Assembly: GCA_023336205.1 (NCBI GenBank)
Contig: JALQCR010000045.1
Location: 1 to 53,219 of the forward strand
DNA: 53,219 nucleotides
Direction of reading: 5' to 3'
From: Pseudanabaena sp. Salubria-1
GTDB taxonomy: Bacteria > Cyanobacteriota > Cyanobacteriia > Pseudanabaenales > Pseudanabaenaceae
Program-made: the position numbers and the translations under genes
Shown: positions 26,564-35,286 of the stretch, piece by piece
How positions within the stretch are numbered: the stretch's first letter is position 1
Layout: each line of letters starts with the position of its first letter
Notes under the pieces: generated by a model
Told to the model about the DNA's origin: nothing
The model's input: only the letters and a program-made list of their open reading frames with translations
Database searches by the model: none

Positions 26564-26625
26564 ATCCCCGACTTTTTCTAAGCAAGCAAAGACAATTAGC
26601 AAACTCACAAAAAAAGTCGGGGATC
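26564..26625. repeat. Diverged REP-like palindrome 4
   Basis: ATCCCCGACTTTTTC pairs with AAAAAGTCGGGGATC across a 30-base loop. It resembles the RAYT-linked REPs but has CCCCGAC in place of CTCCGAC in both arms, a compensated change that keeps the stem. Confidence 0.7.
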
Positions 26626-26755
26626 TTAAACTTGTACTTTTTAACTTAATCTTGCGCCTAGGCACTTAATTTTTTCTGGTTTATCTTGCTATATGATCGA
26701 TGATGTCAGTCATATAGCAAATATGGCGATCGCATCTCACCATTTCACAGCAAGC

Positions 26756-27019
26756 ATGAAGTATCAATCCCGTATATTTGTTACCCTACGTCCCTCCGTT
26801 CTCGATCCCGCAGGTACTGCTGTCCAGTCTGCACTCAAACAAATGGACTACCACGTTGACTCTGTCCGCATTGGCAAGTATGTCGAAATTATCCTAGATG
26901 CAGCAGACGAAGCCGAAGCATCTCAAAAGCTAAATGAAACCTGCGATAAGCTTTTGGCAAACCCAGTAATTGAAAATTATCGCTTTGAGCTAACTGTCAT
27001 TGAGGAGGCAAAAGCATGA
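26756..27019 (+). CDS. purS: Phosphoribosylformylglycinamidine synthase subunit PurS
   Basis: The 87-residue protein starting 'MKYQSRIFVTLRPSVLDPAGTAV' is the small PurS subunit that links PurL and PurQ in the fourth step of purine synthesis. 'VRIGKYVEI' and 'CDKLLANPVIENYRFEL' are typical. The frame is open back to ATG 26693, but ATG 26756 gives the normal family length and start. It overlaps purQ by four bases (ATGA), so the two are translated together. Confidence 0.92.
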   Translation: MKYQSRIFVTLRPSVLDPAGTAVQSALKQMDYHVDSVRIGKYVEIILDAADEAEASQKLNETCDKLLANPVIENYRFELTVIEEAKA

Positions 27020-27714
27020 AATTTGGCATCCTTGTCTTCCCTGGTTCCAACTGCGATCGCGATGTCGCTAGTGTTACCAGTGGTATTTTGAAACAACCCA
27101 CAAGGCTAATTTGGCATACAGATACCGATATTAGTGATTGTGACGTAATCGTTGTCCCTGGGGGATTTAGCTATGGTGATTATTTGCGCTGTGGGGCGAT
27201 CGCCAGATTTGCACCCGTGATGAGATCGCTACAGGAACATGCAGCAAAAGGCAAATATGTACTCGGTATCTGTAACGGGTTTCAGATTTTAACCGAATCT
27301 GGATTATTGCAAGGTGCTTTAGTTCGCAATCGAGATTTGCATTTTATTTGCGATCGCGCCCCTCTAAGAGTTGAACGCAACGATTTAGCCTTCACTCAGA
27401 AATATCAAAAACAGCAAATTATTACCTTACCAATTGCCCATGGGGAAGGATGTTATTTTGCGGATGCTGATATCCTCAAAGAGCTTGAAGACAACAATCA
27501 GATTGTTTTTCGTTACTGTGATGCGATCGGCAATATTACTGACGATGCAAATCCCAATGGTTCACTGGATAATATTGCAGGGATTTGCAACAAACAAGGT
27601 AATGTAATTGGGATGATGCCCCATCCAGAACGTGCTGCCGAAAGCATTCTGGGCGGCACTGATGGCAAGGCTCTATTTGAAGGATTAGTTGAGAGTTTAT
27701 TAGTCAATGCCTAG
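27016..27714 (+). CDS. purQ: Phosphoribosylformylglycinamidine synthase subunit PurQ
   Basis: The 232-residue protein is the class I glutamine amidotransferase subunit of FGAM synthase and supplies ammonia to PurL. The start 'MKFGILVFPGSNCDRD' is typical. The nucleophile is Cys86 in GICNGFQIL, and the His-Glu pair lies in 'MMPHPERA' near residue 203. 'LPIAHGEGCYF' is also conserved. It follows purS with a 4-base overlap and overlaps the downstream sixA-like gene by eight bases. purL is not in this window. Confidence 0.95.
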   Translation: MKFGILVFPGSNCDRDVASVTSGILKQPTRLIWHTDTDISDCDVIVVPGGFSYGDYLRCGAIARFAPVMRSLQEHAAKGKYVLGICNGFQILTESGLLQGALVRNRDLHFICDRAPLRVERNDLAFTQKYQKQQIITLPIAHGEGCYFADADILKELEDNNQIVFRYCDAIGNITDDANPNGSLDNIAGICNKQGNVIGMMPHPERAAESILGGTDGKALFEGLVESLLVNA

Positions 27715-28213
27715 CCTTTATATAATTCGGCATGGCATTGCCGAAGAGCGCGGAAATTACGAAGATGATCGGCAACGCCCTCTCACTGATGAAGGGCACA
27801 AAAAAACTAAGCAGGTTGCCAAACGTCTTTATGACTTAGGTTTGCGTTTTGACCTGTTGCAAACTAGTCCTCTAGTTCGCGCTCAACAGACTTCTGATAT
27901 ATTTGCTAATGTTTTTGAAGGATGTCCTGTGCAACAGTTATCCGAACTTGCTCCTGAGGGCAGTTTTGAAGATTGGCTTAAACGGGTAGATGCATGGCTT
28001 GCTCAACATCCACAACCTGCGAGAGCGTCTTTAGGAATTATTGGGCATGAGCCAGATCTGAGCACTTGGGCAGAAATGCTGATCTGGGGAGAAGCTAAAG
28101 GTGTTTTAGTTTTAAAAAAAGCTGGCATTATTGGTCTAGTTCTACCTGAAAAGCAACCTTGGACTAGTAATGGAATTCTATTTCTATCCATTCCTCCCAA
28201 GTTACTAATTTAA
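27707..28213 (+). CDS. sixA: SixA-type phosphohistidine phosphatase
   Basis: The 168-residue protein is a small histidine phosphatase. 'LYIIRHGIAEER' holds the RHG catalytic motif, 'TSPLVRAQQTSDI' the second Arg, and 'IIGHEPDLSTW' the second His. SixA removes phosphate from histidine phosphotransfer proteins. The length fits SixA. It starts inside the end of purQ, an 8-base overlap, so it is part of the purS-purQ message. A long hairpin follows it. Confidence 0.88.
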   Translation: MPSLYIIRHGIAEERGNYEDDRQRPLTDEGHKKTKQVAKRLYDLGLRFDLLQTSPLVRAQQTSDIFANVFEGCPVQQLSELAPEGSFEDWLKRVDAWLAQHPQPARASLGIIGHEPDLSTWAEMLIWGEAKGVLVLKKAGIIGLVLPEKQPWTSNGILFLSIPPKLLI

Positions 28214-28219
28214 TCGAGC

Positions 28220-28279
28220 TAGGACTTATCCCAATTCACAGAATTGTGGTAACACTTCTGTGAATTGGGATAAGTCCTA
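28220..28279. terminator. Hairpin, 24-bp perfect arms
   Basis: Arms starting TAGGACTTATCCCAATTCAC pair perfectly across a loop of about 12 bases. It separates the convergent sixA-like and phytase-like genes. Part of the arm (CCCAATTC with ACACTT in the loop) recurs near 40553-40587. Confidence 0.75.
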
Positions 28280-28293
28280 AATAAGCTACCCCT

Positions 28294-29481
28294 CTAATTA
28301 CGATTTAGGCGAAACAATAGGAATTGTGTAAATTGATTATCGCTAAAGTTATCATCACTTACCAAAATTAGACTTCGTGAACCATCGGCTAAACGGGGAC
28401 CGATCTCCATTCCTTCTAAATTATCTAATTTAATCCCAAGAGTTGCTAAATCAAATACTAGCTTTTTACGGATTGATCGCACATTGGGACTAGTCCGAAA
28501 ACTCTTTATGGCTGAAGTATCATTAGCATCACCTGTAAAAATCTGCCAGATTTTTGCACTAAGTCCATTGCCGCCATTAGAACGCTCAAGGGCGAGAAAG
28601 TGTCCGCCACGATCAAGGGCTACAATGTCATTGACCCCAATTTGAGTGACTGGAGGAGTCATCGCTTCGACAGGATAGCGATGCTCGGCAACAATTAGTG
28701 GCGCGATGTTGCCAACTAAGTAATGCAAAAATCGGCTTTCAGATGGTTGTTGCTGATCGGATTGAGCATCTTGGGCAAGAGCATTTTCCGTCACTGTAAA
28801 GACACGATAGGGATCACCAATAGAATCGCGAATTATCGTGAGCGCTTCAAAACCAAGATTATCTCTTACTCCTTGTGGCTCTGCTTTAGGAAGATCACTC
28901 CTATTAGGATTTGGATCTTTTTTTGGCTCGAATAGATAGCGCTGAGGAATCGGTAAACTCCTGACCCATTTACCTGTCAATAGGTCGAACTCATCGATAA
29001 AGGGAGGAATACCTTTGCTAGTTACGCCTTCACTGGAAATTAGTACTGTGCGATCGCCTGTTAATGCTATGCCTTCTGGATCAATTTCACCCTGACGATA
29101 AGTACTACCTGTTTTATCTTTGAGAAAGTCTACGCCAATTACTTCTACTTTCTCAAGGTTTGGTTGCTCTTTCTTTTGACTGAACTTCAGTTTGAGAGCA
29201 TAAAATCTAGCGGGCGCGAATTCACTGCGATCATCAGAAATTGCGTAGAAAATATCGTTAATGCGATCGTAATCGAGTCCCGACAAACCACCAACGGGAG
29301 TATTCTCAAACTTCTGTTTTGGTAATTTATACTCATTAATAAAATCTAGCGATACATTCATAAATGTGCGATCGCCTGCCCTTGCTAGAGAATGATCAAT
29401 GACAAAGGTTGCCAAAAATACTAGGCAAAACCCAATTAATAACTTCCAAAATTTTTTCTGTAAAGGCATTTTTTTATTCAT
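28294..29481 (-). CDS. Exported esterase-like/phytase-like protein
   Basis: The protein of about 395 residues has a signal peptide in its first 36 residues ('FWKLLIGFCLVFLATFVI'). It then has 'GGLSGLDYDRINDIFYAISDDRS', 'PEGIALTGDRTVLISSEG', 'GFEALTIIRDS' and 'NLEGMEIGPRLADGSRSLILVSDDNF' (given as landmarks near residues 65, 150, 215 and 365), the pattern of the esterase-like-activity-of-phytase family. The fold is a beta-propeller. The substrate, probably a phosphoester or similar, is unknown. ATG 29481 is preferred to GTG 29490. Confidence 0.85.
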   Translation of the reverse strand: MNKKMPLQKKFWKLLIGFCLVFLATFVIDHSLARAGDRTFMNVSLDFINEYKLPKQKFENTPVGGLSGLDYDRINDIFYAISDDRSEFAPARFYALKLKFSQKKEQPNLEKVEVIGVDFLKDKTGSTYRQGEIDPEGIALTGDRTVLISSEGVTSKGIPPFIDEFDLLTGKWVRSLPIPQRYLFEPKKDPNPNRSDLPKAEPQGVRDNLGFEALTIIRDSIGDPYRVFTVTENALAQDAQSDQQQPSESRFLHYLVGNIAPLIVAEHRYPVEAMTPPVTQIGVNDIVALDRGGHFLALERSNGGNGLSAKIWQIFTGDANDTSAIKSFRTSPNVRSIRKKLVFDLATLGIKLDNLEGMEIGPRLADGSRSLILVSDDNFSDNQFTQFLLFRLNRN

Positions 29482-29507
29482 AGAATTCACAAATTAATTA
29501 CTAACCC

Positions 29508-29552
29508 AAACCCTTAAAGTTGTGCCCCGCAGGGGCGCAACTTTAAGGGTTT
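29508..29552. terminator. Palindrome, GCCCC-GCA-GGGGC core
   Basis: Arms of 21 bp with one mismatch enclose a GCA loop. The outer arm AAACCCTTAA is close to that of the palindrome at 35079-35127. It lies after the stop of the minus-strand Dus gene and upstream of the phytase-like gene. Confidence 0.75.
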
Positions 29553-29559
29553 AGAATAT

Positions 29560-30603
29560 TTACTTAGATTCACAACTAGGACGTGCTACAAGATTTTCAT
29601 ATGGCTCGATCGCAAATGGGATGTCAGGTTCAGCGAGTAAATGGCGATCGCACAAATCAAAAAGCTCTTGCTTTGACTGCACTAATCTCATTCCTACTAG
29701 AAACTGCCCTTCAGGATCGATGCCAGTGCCAATAAAGTTTAAAAACTTTTTCAGACAATTAACGTGGGATTTTTCTCTGAGATCATCTCGGTAAGTAACT
29801 GCAAAAAGATGCTGAATATATTTATACACATCAGCAAGGGTAATCACTTGGACTGGTTTACCTGCAAAGCGATCGCGAATTTGTTGAAAAATCCAAGGAT
29901 TGCGAATTGCCGATCTCCCAATCATCACTCCCGCCGCACCTGTCTCTTGCAAAACTTGTTCTGCCTTGACATAGGAAGTAATATTGCCATTCGCCAATAC
30001 AGGACAATGCAATGTCTGCACCGCCTGACGAATTAGATCATAATGCACCTCACCGCGATACAACTCTTTGACTGTGCGACCATGCAAGCTCAGCATATCA
30101 ATCTGATATTGATTAATTAATTGTAAGAGCTTTTCAAAATGCTCAAACGAGTCAAACCCTAAACGCATTTTTACAGTGAAGAGTCCCGAAAATTGCGATC
30201 GCAGCGCTTCAAAAATGCGCTCAATAGTTTCAGGTTCACGCAATAAGCCTCCACCGACATTTTTGCGATAAACTCGCGGGGCAGGGCAGCCAAGATTAAG
30301 ATCAATTCCCGCGATCGGATAGTTGGCTAATTGTTTGGCAATCCTTAAAATGTCAGGAATACTTTCGCCGATTAGCTGAGCAAATACAGGTCTACCAGTT
30401 GTATTCAGAGTGATTGACCTAAGAATCTTTTTATCGATATTGGAATTAGCATAGACTCGAAAGTATTCTGTCACATAATAATCAGGACAGCCATATTCGC
30501 TGAGCATTTGCATGAAGGCAAGATCGGTTACATCTTGCATTGGAGCAAGGGCAGTCAGTGGTTGTCCCGATGAAATTGGTGATGGTAATAATTTATATGT
30601 CAC
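29560..30603 (-). CDS. tRNA-dihydrouridine synthase
   Basis: The 347-residue flavoenzyme reduces uridine to dihydrouridine in tRNA loops. 'LTALAPMQDVTDLAF' is the FMN-binding start of the TIM barrel, Cys106 in DLNLGCPAPRV is the catalytic acid, and 'SLHGRTVKELYRG', 'VLANGNITS' and 'GVMIGRSAIRNPWIF' complete the family pattern. The start is GTG 30603. Which tRNA position it modifies cannot be told from this reading. The split nuclease gene ends about 40 bases upstream. Confidence 0.92.
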   Translation of the reverse strand: MTYKLLPSPISSGQPLTALAPMQDVTDLAFMQMLSEYGCPDYYVTEYFRVYANSNIDKKILRSITLNTTGRPVFAQLIGESIPDILRIAKQLANYPIAGIDLNLGCPAPRVYRKNVGGGLLREPETIERIFEALRSQFSGLFTVKMRLGFDSFEHFEKLLQLINQYQIDMLSLHGRTVKELYRGEVHYDLIRQAVQTLHCPVLANGNITSYVKAEQVLQETGAAGVMIGRSAIRNPWIFQQIRDRFAGKPVQVITLADVYKYIQHLFAVTYRDDLREKSHVNCLKKFLNFIGTGIDPEGQFLVGMRLVQSKQELFDLCDRHLLAEPDIPFAIEPYENLVARPSCESK

Positions 30604-30857
30604 AAAACTATTGCTAGTTAATATTACAGCCGTATTAGTCTAGCTCACTTATTGAGTTGTCCTGAAAACTTTACACTCAAACTTTTATCTAGCATATCAA
30701 ACAAAGTATTGATAGAAATTTCTCTTACATAGATACCATCGTCTTCCTCAATTAACCTTGTTTTATCTCTAGTAATAATCCAAACTTCTCGTTTACTTGG
30801 CAACGGCACATTTATTTCTCTAGACTTACCATCAATACTTTTAAGTTGAATAGTTAA

Positions 30858-32115
30858 CTGAGATCTTGCACCATTCCTGAAAGAGTTAAGTAGGAATGGG
30901 TTTGAGAATAATTTCAAACCCATGACGAGCAGCAATATCGGCACTAATTTGGAGATACCTAAGAAGTTTCAACCAAAGGACAGAAGGAAATAAAACGGAA
31001 AGTGTCAAATCACAGGTAGCTTTCCAGTCCAAGACAGGAGGACTCGACCATTGATCAATCCAATGGGCCAAAAGATAAGCAAGCAGAGAGAGGATAAGCC
31101 AACGATAAACACCAAGTTTTGTAGATTGCCCAAAACAATGCAAACCAAAGCGATGTTTGATGGTTTTGAAGAATCCCTCAATCGCCCAACGCTTACGACC
31201 TAACATCACCAGATAAGCACCAGAATAAGGATGAGAAGAGACAACAAAGCGTAACTCCCGTTTACTATCAGCTCTTTTGAGCCAAAACCAAGAGATCGTC
31301 AAAGGCTGAGTTAGCCCTTCTAGCAAAATTTGTTGTCCACGTTTGCCATGACGATAAAGTTGTTTGACTGTACGGCCATCTTGAAGTTTACGATTGTTGC
31401 GTACACCGACAACGATGCGCCAAGTCTTGGCGCGGACAGTATTGAAAAACTTCACCGTACTAAACTCAGTATCAGCAAGGACAATCACAGTCTTGCCTTG
31501 GGTTAGTTGCTTGGGTACTGTCCCCAATAACTTACAAGCTAAGTCAGAGGGACTGGGGTATCCTTTGCCGCGCCATACTCTAAAACTCCATGGTACGCGC
31601 CACTCTCCATAGACCAGATACAGTACAACCAGATGTAGTCCTCGCTTTCCGTTTAGTATTCTCACCCATGGGTCTGGTTCGTTTTGGGTGGGATTGCTCA
31701 AATGTAAAAACTTGCCGCTTTTTTCTAGGGTAGTCAAGTCTATCAGTATCTTTAATGGCACTTGTTTCGATGGGCGATGCTTGGCGATTTGTCCCAAAAT
31801 AGCCTGCCGTGTTGACCGAATTACTGCTCTCGTTGACCAGTTATAGTGATTGAGAAATCGGCTGAGTGCACTCGCTGATTTTATCTGTGTATGTTCTGGA
31901 TAAGGATGCCTTTGTGCTTCGAGAAATAGTCCTAGTATTGCATTGAGACTTGCTGTTTGATACACACTTGGCATCAAACACAGAAGACTATACACTAGCC
32001 CTTGGGCGTGCTTAACGATGCTTTCCATGCTCGTTATTTAATTTACTACTACGCCCTTTTTTTCACATTTCTGCTCTTTCTGCAACCCCTTTTCTTGAAT
32101 GGTGCAAGATCTCAG
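30858..32115 (-). mobile_element. IS4-like element, copy 2
   Basis: This is the same 1258-bp element as at 17874-19131, in reverse orientation, with the same 19-bp inverted repeats. The flanking 4 bases are TTAA and TTAT, one mismatch. The parts compared by eye, including the leader before the transposase, are identical in the two copies. Confidence 0.92.
30886..32028 (-). CDS. IS4-like DDE transposase, copy 2
   Basis: The 380 residues are identical to those of the transposase at 17961-19103, with the same DDE residues and R(3)E(6)K spacing. The frame is intact, so either copy could have supplied the enzyme for the other's movement. Here the element splits a nuclease-like gene transcribed in the same direction. 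Confidence 0.92.
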   Translation of the reverse strand: MESIVKHAQGLVYSLLCLMPSVYQTASLNAILGLFLEAQRHPYPEHTQIKSASALSRFLNHYNWSTRAVIRSTRQAILGQIAKHRPSKQVPLKILIDLTTLEKSGKFLHLSNPTQNEPDPWVRILNGKRGLHLVVLYLVYGEWRVPWSFRVWRGKGYPSPSDLACKLLGTVPKQLTQGKTVIVLADTEFSTVKFFNTVRAKTWRIVVGVRNNRKLQDGRTVKQLYRHGKRGQQILLEGLTQPLTISWFWLKRADSKRELRFVVSSHPYSGAYLVMLGRKRWAIEGFFKTIKHRFGLHCFGQSTKLGVYRWLILSLLAYLLAHWIDQWSSPPVLDWKATCDLTLSVLFPSVLWLKLLRYLQISADIAARHGFEIILKPIPT

Positions 32116-32812
32116 TTATAGAAGAATTTGCTTTTAGCTGTGATTTATAGTTAAAGATTTGAGTGTTTTTATGTGGTTGAAATGGATTTCTTAGAGTGCA
32201 ATCGTAAGCTACAGCAAATTTCCCATATACAAATAAACCATCAGGCGCTCCTGCACAATGATTGCGATCATATTGATATATATTAGTAATCCCAATAAGT
32301 CGTAATAGAATAAATACTAAATCTTCAAATTCATATGGATTTGAAATAGCTGCAATTTTATTAAAAGAACTACTAATTTCATCTTTTAATAATTTAGTGA
32401 CAGTTTGATTATTTGGGTTGCCATTGGTATTGGTAATTAATTGTACATCTACAGCCACAATAAAGTTGTTCAGTTGTTTTGTATTAAACTCAACTAGATC
32501 TCCTAATGACATTCGAGTGAATGAGTTGTTGATCACCCGATTCCAATAAAAACCTATTTGATTTCTATTATGATTTGGTATTGGGGTATTAGGGACAATG
32601 AAGCCATATGGATTTCCATGGTTTGTAATAAGCCTTACGATTTTCCCAGTAAAAGTCATCTATTAATTTCCGATAAAAGCTATGCCAATTCCCATGGCTG
32701 GAATCTATAAGTAATATATTAGCTAAATTTGCAAAAAAAAATTTTTAAAAACTATTAGGTAAAAATTCATCCATCAAAACTTGCTCATTATTAACATATT
32801 CAGGTTCAAGCC

Positions 32813-33445
32813 ATGAGCGATCGCTCCACACCATACAACAGCAAAGATGAAAATAAATCCTCTGAGTATAAACAGGGATCGCTCTTCAATGAAGGAATTC
32901 AACGTAGTTCGCGACTCTATGATAGTGATGCGAGTTATGAAATGGGAAGCAAATCTTTACAGATGTGGAAACAGGCGATCGCGAAGTATCAGAGTTCCAT
33001 CACTACAATGATCCCCGCAGTCCAAACTTCTCTATTTGACTTGCCTTCTACTCACTGCGATCCCCATGCGATTAATCCTTTTGCATTACCCATTCAACCC
33101 GCTGAGTTCTATCGCTTACCCAGTCGTGGCAGTGACGACGCTTGCATATACTTTGTGATCGACCTCACTAAAGAGTTGCAAGCACCCGTGCTATTGTATA
33201 TTGGTGAGACATGCAGATCTCACAAGCGATGGAAAGGAATTCATGATTGCAAACGGTATCTCCTTAATTACCGCGATTTGCATAATACCCACAACCTTCA
33301 GACACAAGTTGTCATGAGCTTCTGGTGGGACGCTCCTTCCTCATCACGTCCACGGCAACAACTTGAACGAAGCTTAATTGAAAAATGGCGATCGCCATTT
33401 AATAAAGAAAACTGGAGCTTTTGGGGAACTCCTTTCGTAAATTGA
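32813..33445 (+). CDS. GIY-YIG nuclease-like protein
   Basis: The 210-residue protein has a polar, probably flexible N-terminal half. From residue 110 it shows 'ACIYFVID', then 'VLLYIGET', then Arg and His in 'CRSHKRWKGIHDCKRY', and finally 'LERSLIEKWRSPFNKENW' with a Glu and Asn. This is the order of the GIY-YIG nuclease core, with IYF in place of GIY and YIGE in place of YIG. The family includes UvrC-type and homing nucleases; the role here is unknown. It starts 150 bases from the split nuclease gene, on the other strand. Confidence 0.75.
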   Translation: MSDRSTPYNSKDENKSSEYKQGSLFNEGIQRSSRLYDSDASYEMGSKSLQMWKQAIAKYQSSITTMIPAVQTSLFDLPSTHCDPHAINPFALPIQPAEFYRLPSRGSDDACIYFVIDLTKELQAPVLLYIGETCRSHKRWKGIHDCKRYLLNYRDLHNTHNLQTQVVMSFWWDAPSSSRPRQQLERSLIEKWRSPFNKENWSFWGTPFVN

Positions 33446-33496
33446 CTCATCTGTAATTACACATACTTACTTAACACTTCAAGCGAAAATATCATT

Positions 33497-33691
33497 ATGT
33501 CTTCTCACAATTTGAATCCAAACCCCGATTCTAGCGAATTATGGTTTGCCAAGTTTTTTATCGGTAGCATGGTTTCGATCGCTTTGCTGACAGTAATTTT
33601 ATCTTTTCTGCCTTCACCATCAGGCTTACGCAATTCCCCACAACTTAAAACCTCATTAATGAAATCACTGGTTATTACTGCTGCTGTTTAA
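33497..33691 (+). CDS. Small single-span membrane protein
   Basis: The 64-residue protein has one clear hydrophobic stretch, 'FFIGSMVSIALLTVILSFL', after a polar N-terminus, and a short tail. It lies 50 bases after the GIY-YIG gene in the same direction and ends 17 bases before the convergent glycosyltransferase gene. I do not recognise it. The regular membrane segment and fit between its neighbours favour a real gene. Confidence 0.5.
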   Translation: MSSHNLNPNPDSSELWFAKFFIGSMVSIALLTVILSFLPSPSGLRNSPQLKTSLMKSLVITAAV

Positions 33692-33708
33692 CTTGAAAGG
33701 CGTGACCT

Positions 33709-34887
33709 TCAGCTTTTAACCTTCAAAAAAACAGCCTCAGTTTTCTCAGCGAGCTTGTCCCAAGCAAAGCTTTCTTTTAGATCTGCCTGAGCATTATTTA
33801 CTAAGGTTTTTGCGTGCTCAGGATTGTGTAGGATCTCGATTATGCCTTCAGCTAAGGAATCAGCATCATTAACGCGAGTTACTATGCCTGTAACTTGATG
33901 GCGAACTACTTCTGGTAATCCGCCTGTATCGGAAACTACAAGCGGAATTTTCGCAGCAAAACTCTCAAGAGCAACGATCCCGAATGGCTCGTATAAGCTG
34001 GGAAAAACTGCACAGTCAGCGACCTTCTGAAATTTCCAAAAATCAGCGTCTGCCATAAAGCCTGTAAATAAAACTTTGTGATAAATACCAAGATCCCATG
34101 CTTGACGCTGGAGCAGGATCGAATAAGCATCGCCAGTACCGATAATCACCAAACGCACTTGATCATTCATCGCCGCGATCACCTTAGGCATGGCATTTAG
34201 CAAAATATAAATGCCTTTTTCGTAAGTAATTCGTCCGACAAAGTAGATGATTGCTTCTTCAGGTTTCGCGTATTGGGCTTTTAGAGCTTCAAGATCATAT
34301 TGATGCTCTGCTGTAATATTTTGCCAACGCTCAACACTCAGACCGTTATAGACGACATCAGTTTTCTCGGCAGGACAATCTAGCGCCCGTTGCAATTCAC
34401 CACGCATATATTCAGAACAAACAATCACTCGCTGTGATGCTTGAGTTAATCGGATTTCCTTATGATGAATATATCTTTGAGTATCGTTGTGAATACCATT
34501 GCACCTTCCATATTCAGTTGCATGGATTGTCGTAACTAAAGGGATCTGAAACTCGTTAGTAATTGCGATCGCAGATTCTTCAACTAACCAATCATGGGCA
34601 TGGATTAGATCCATAGAATTATTTGACAAGAACTCTCTCGCAAAGTTCAGCATACTTGCATTCATTTGCACAACCCATTGGAAAAAGTCATTATTGACTC
34701 CAACGGAAATTCGGTACACATGAATTCCATCAACGGTCTCAACTGATGCCCCACGTTCGACGGCAACAGTTATTAAATGCACCTCATGACCGCGCTTAAC
34801 AATTTCAGGATATAGCTCTGCTACGTGACGAGAAATTCCTCCAATGATGCGTGGTGGAAACTCCCAAGCTAGAGCGAGAATACGCAT
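33709..34887 (-). CDS. GT4 family glycosyltransferase
   Basis: The 392-residue protein has the GT-B fold. 'LALAWEFPPRIIGGISRHVAEL' at the N-terminus holds the Gly-rich acceptor loop, seen also in starch-synthase-like enzymes. 'DLIHAHDW', 'FVGRITYEKGIYILL' and 'YEPFGIVALESFA..PLVVSDTGGLPEVV' near residue 305 give the nucleotide-sugar site with the E(x7)E motif. The donor and acceptor sugars are unknown. The gene stands alone, with a long intergenic region upstream. Confidence 0.9.
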   Translation of the reverse strand: MRILALAWEFPPRIIGGISRHVAELYPEIVKRGHEVHLITVAVERGASVETVDGIHVYRISVGVNNDFFQWVVQMNASMLNFAREFLSNNSMDLIHAHDWLVEESAIAITNEFQIPLVTTIHATEYGRCNGIHNDTQRYIHHKEIRLTQASQRVIVCSEYMRGELQRALDCPAEKTDVVYNGLSVERWQNITAEHQYDLEALKAQYAKPEEAIIYFVGRITYEKGIYILLNAMPKVIAAMNDQVRLVIIGTGDAYSILLQRQAWDLGIYHKVLFTGFMADADFWKFQKVADCAVFPSLYEPFGIVALESFAAKIPLVVSDTGGLPEVVRHQVTGIVTRVNDADSLAEGIIEILHNPEHAKTLVNNAQADLKESFAWDKLAEKTEAVFLKVKS

Positions 34888-35286
34888 GATATTTAAGTGA
34901 TATTTGTATTAGTAAAAACGATAATCAAAACAAGAATAAGAACTAAGTTATAAAGCCTAACTAACTATAGCAACTATCTATGTATAGGAATGTAGAATTT
35001 TGCTGTTAAAGAAACACAATATTTTTGTTAAAAGTGTTGCTTTGCAACTCTTTTAAGTACCTATGCAGAATAAATTACCCCAACCCTTAAGGTGGCGCCC
35101 CGCAGGGGCGCCACCTTAAGGGTTGGGATGTGTAATTAATTAAGCGTGCCTACTTAATAAAAATATTGTGTTTCTTTTCAACGTAAAGCACTGCAATACT
35201 AAGAAATGGCTCAAGATATGTTAATCTCACAGCATAATTTGTGATACTTTTCATGGCAATCGTGTGAATTGTGACAGGAGGCAGTA
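34888..35286. other. Intergenic region with nested inverted repeats
   Basis: The region separates divergent genes and contains no reading frame I would call. A 23-bp inverted repeat with one mismatch (35008-35030 and 35155-35177) encloses a smaller stem around 35030-35056 and a perfect long palindrome at 35079-35127. An ideal ribosome binding site, GGAGG, lies just before the ATG at 35287. Confidence 0.7.
35079..35127. repeat. Palindrome, 23-bp perfect arms, GCA loop
   Basis: The core GGCGCCCC-GCA-GGGGCGCC is joined to arms CCCAACCCTTAAGGT. It is of the same class as 29508-29552, 44731-44783 and 50724-50770. TAATTAATTAA follows it, as it does at two of the others. Confidence 0.8.

Larger units (their letters stand above)
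30645..32659 (-). pseudogene. Predicted CSD-like plus PD-(D/E)XK nuclease, split by IS4-like element
   Basis: ATG 32659 starts 'MTFTGKIVRLITNHGNPYGF', like the opening strands of a cold-shock-type OB fold. Near residues 128-165 come 'FEDLVFILLRLIG' with a Glu, 'GAPDGLFVY' with a Pro-Asp, and 'AVAYDCTL', a plausible restriction-nuclease core, though the lysine is not certain. The gene is cut after about 181 codons. Its C-terminal 70 codons run from 30857 to 30645. Removing the IS and a 4-bp duplication leaves 753 bases, exactly 251 codons. The two surviving frames read a few residues into the IS, so the protein is broken. Confidence 0.78.

Noticed and set aside
30645..30944. 99-codon frame read as a normal small gene
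   Set aside because: Its first 29 codons are the end of the IS4-like element; only the last 70 codons belong to the split host gene.
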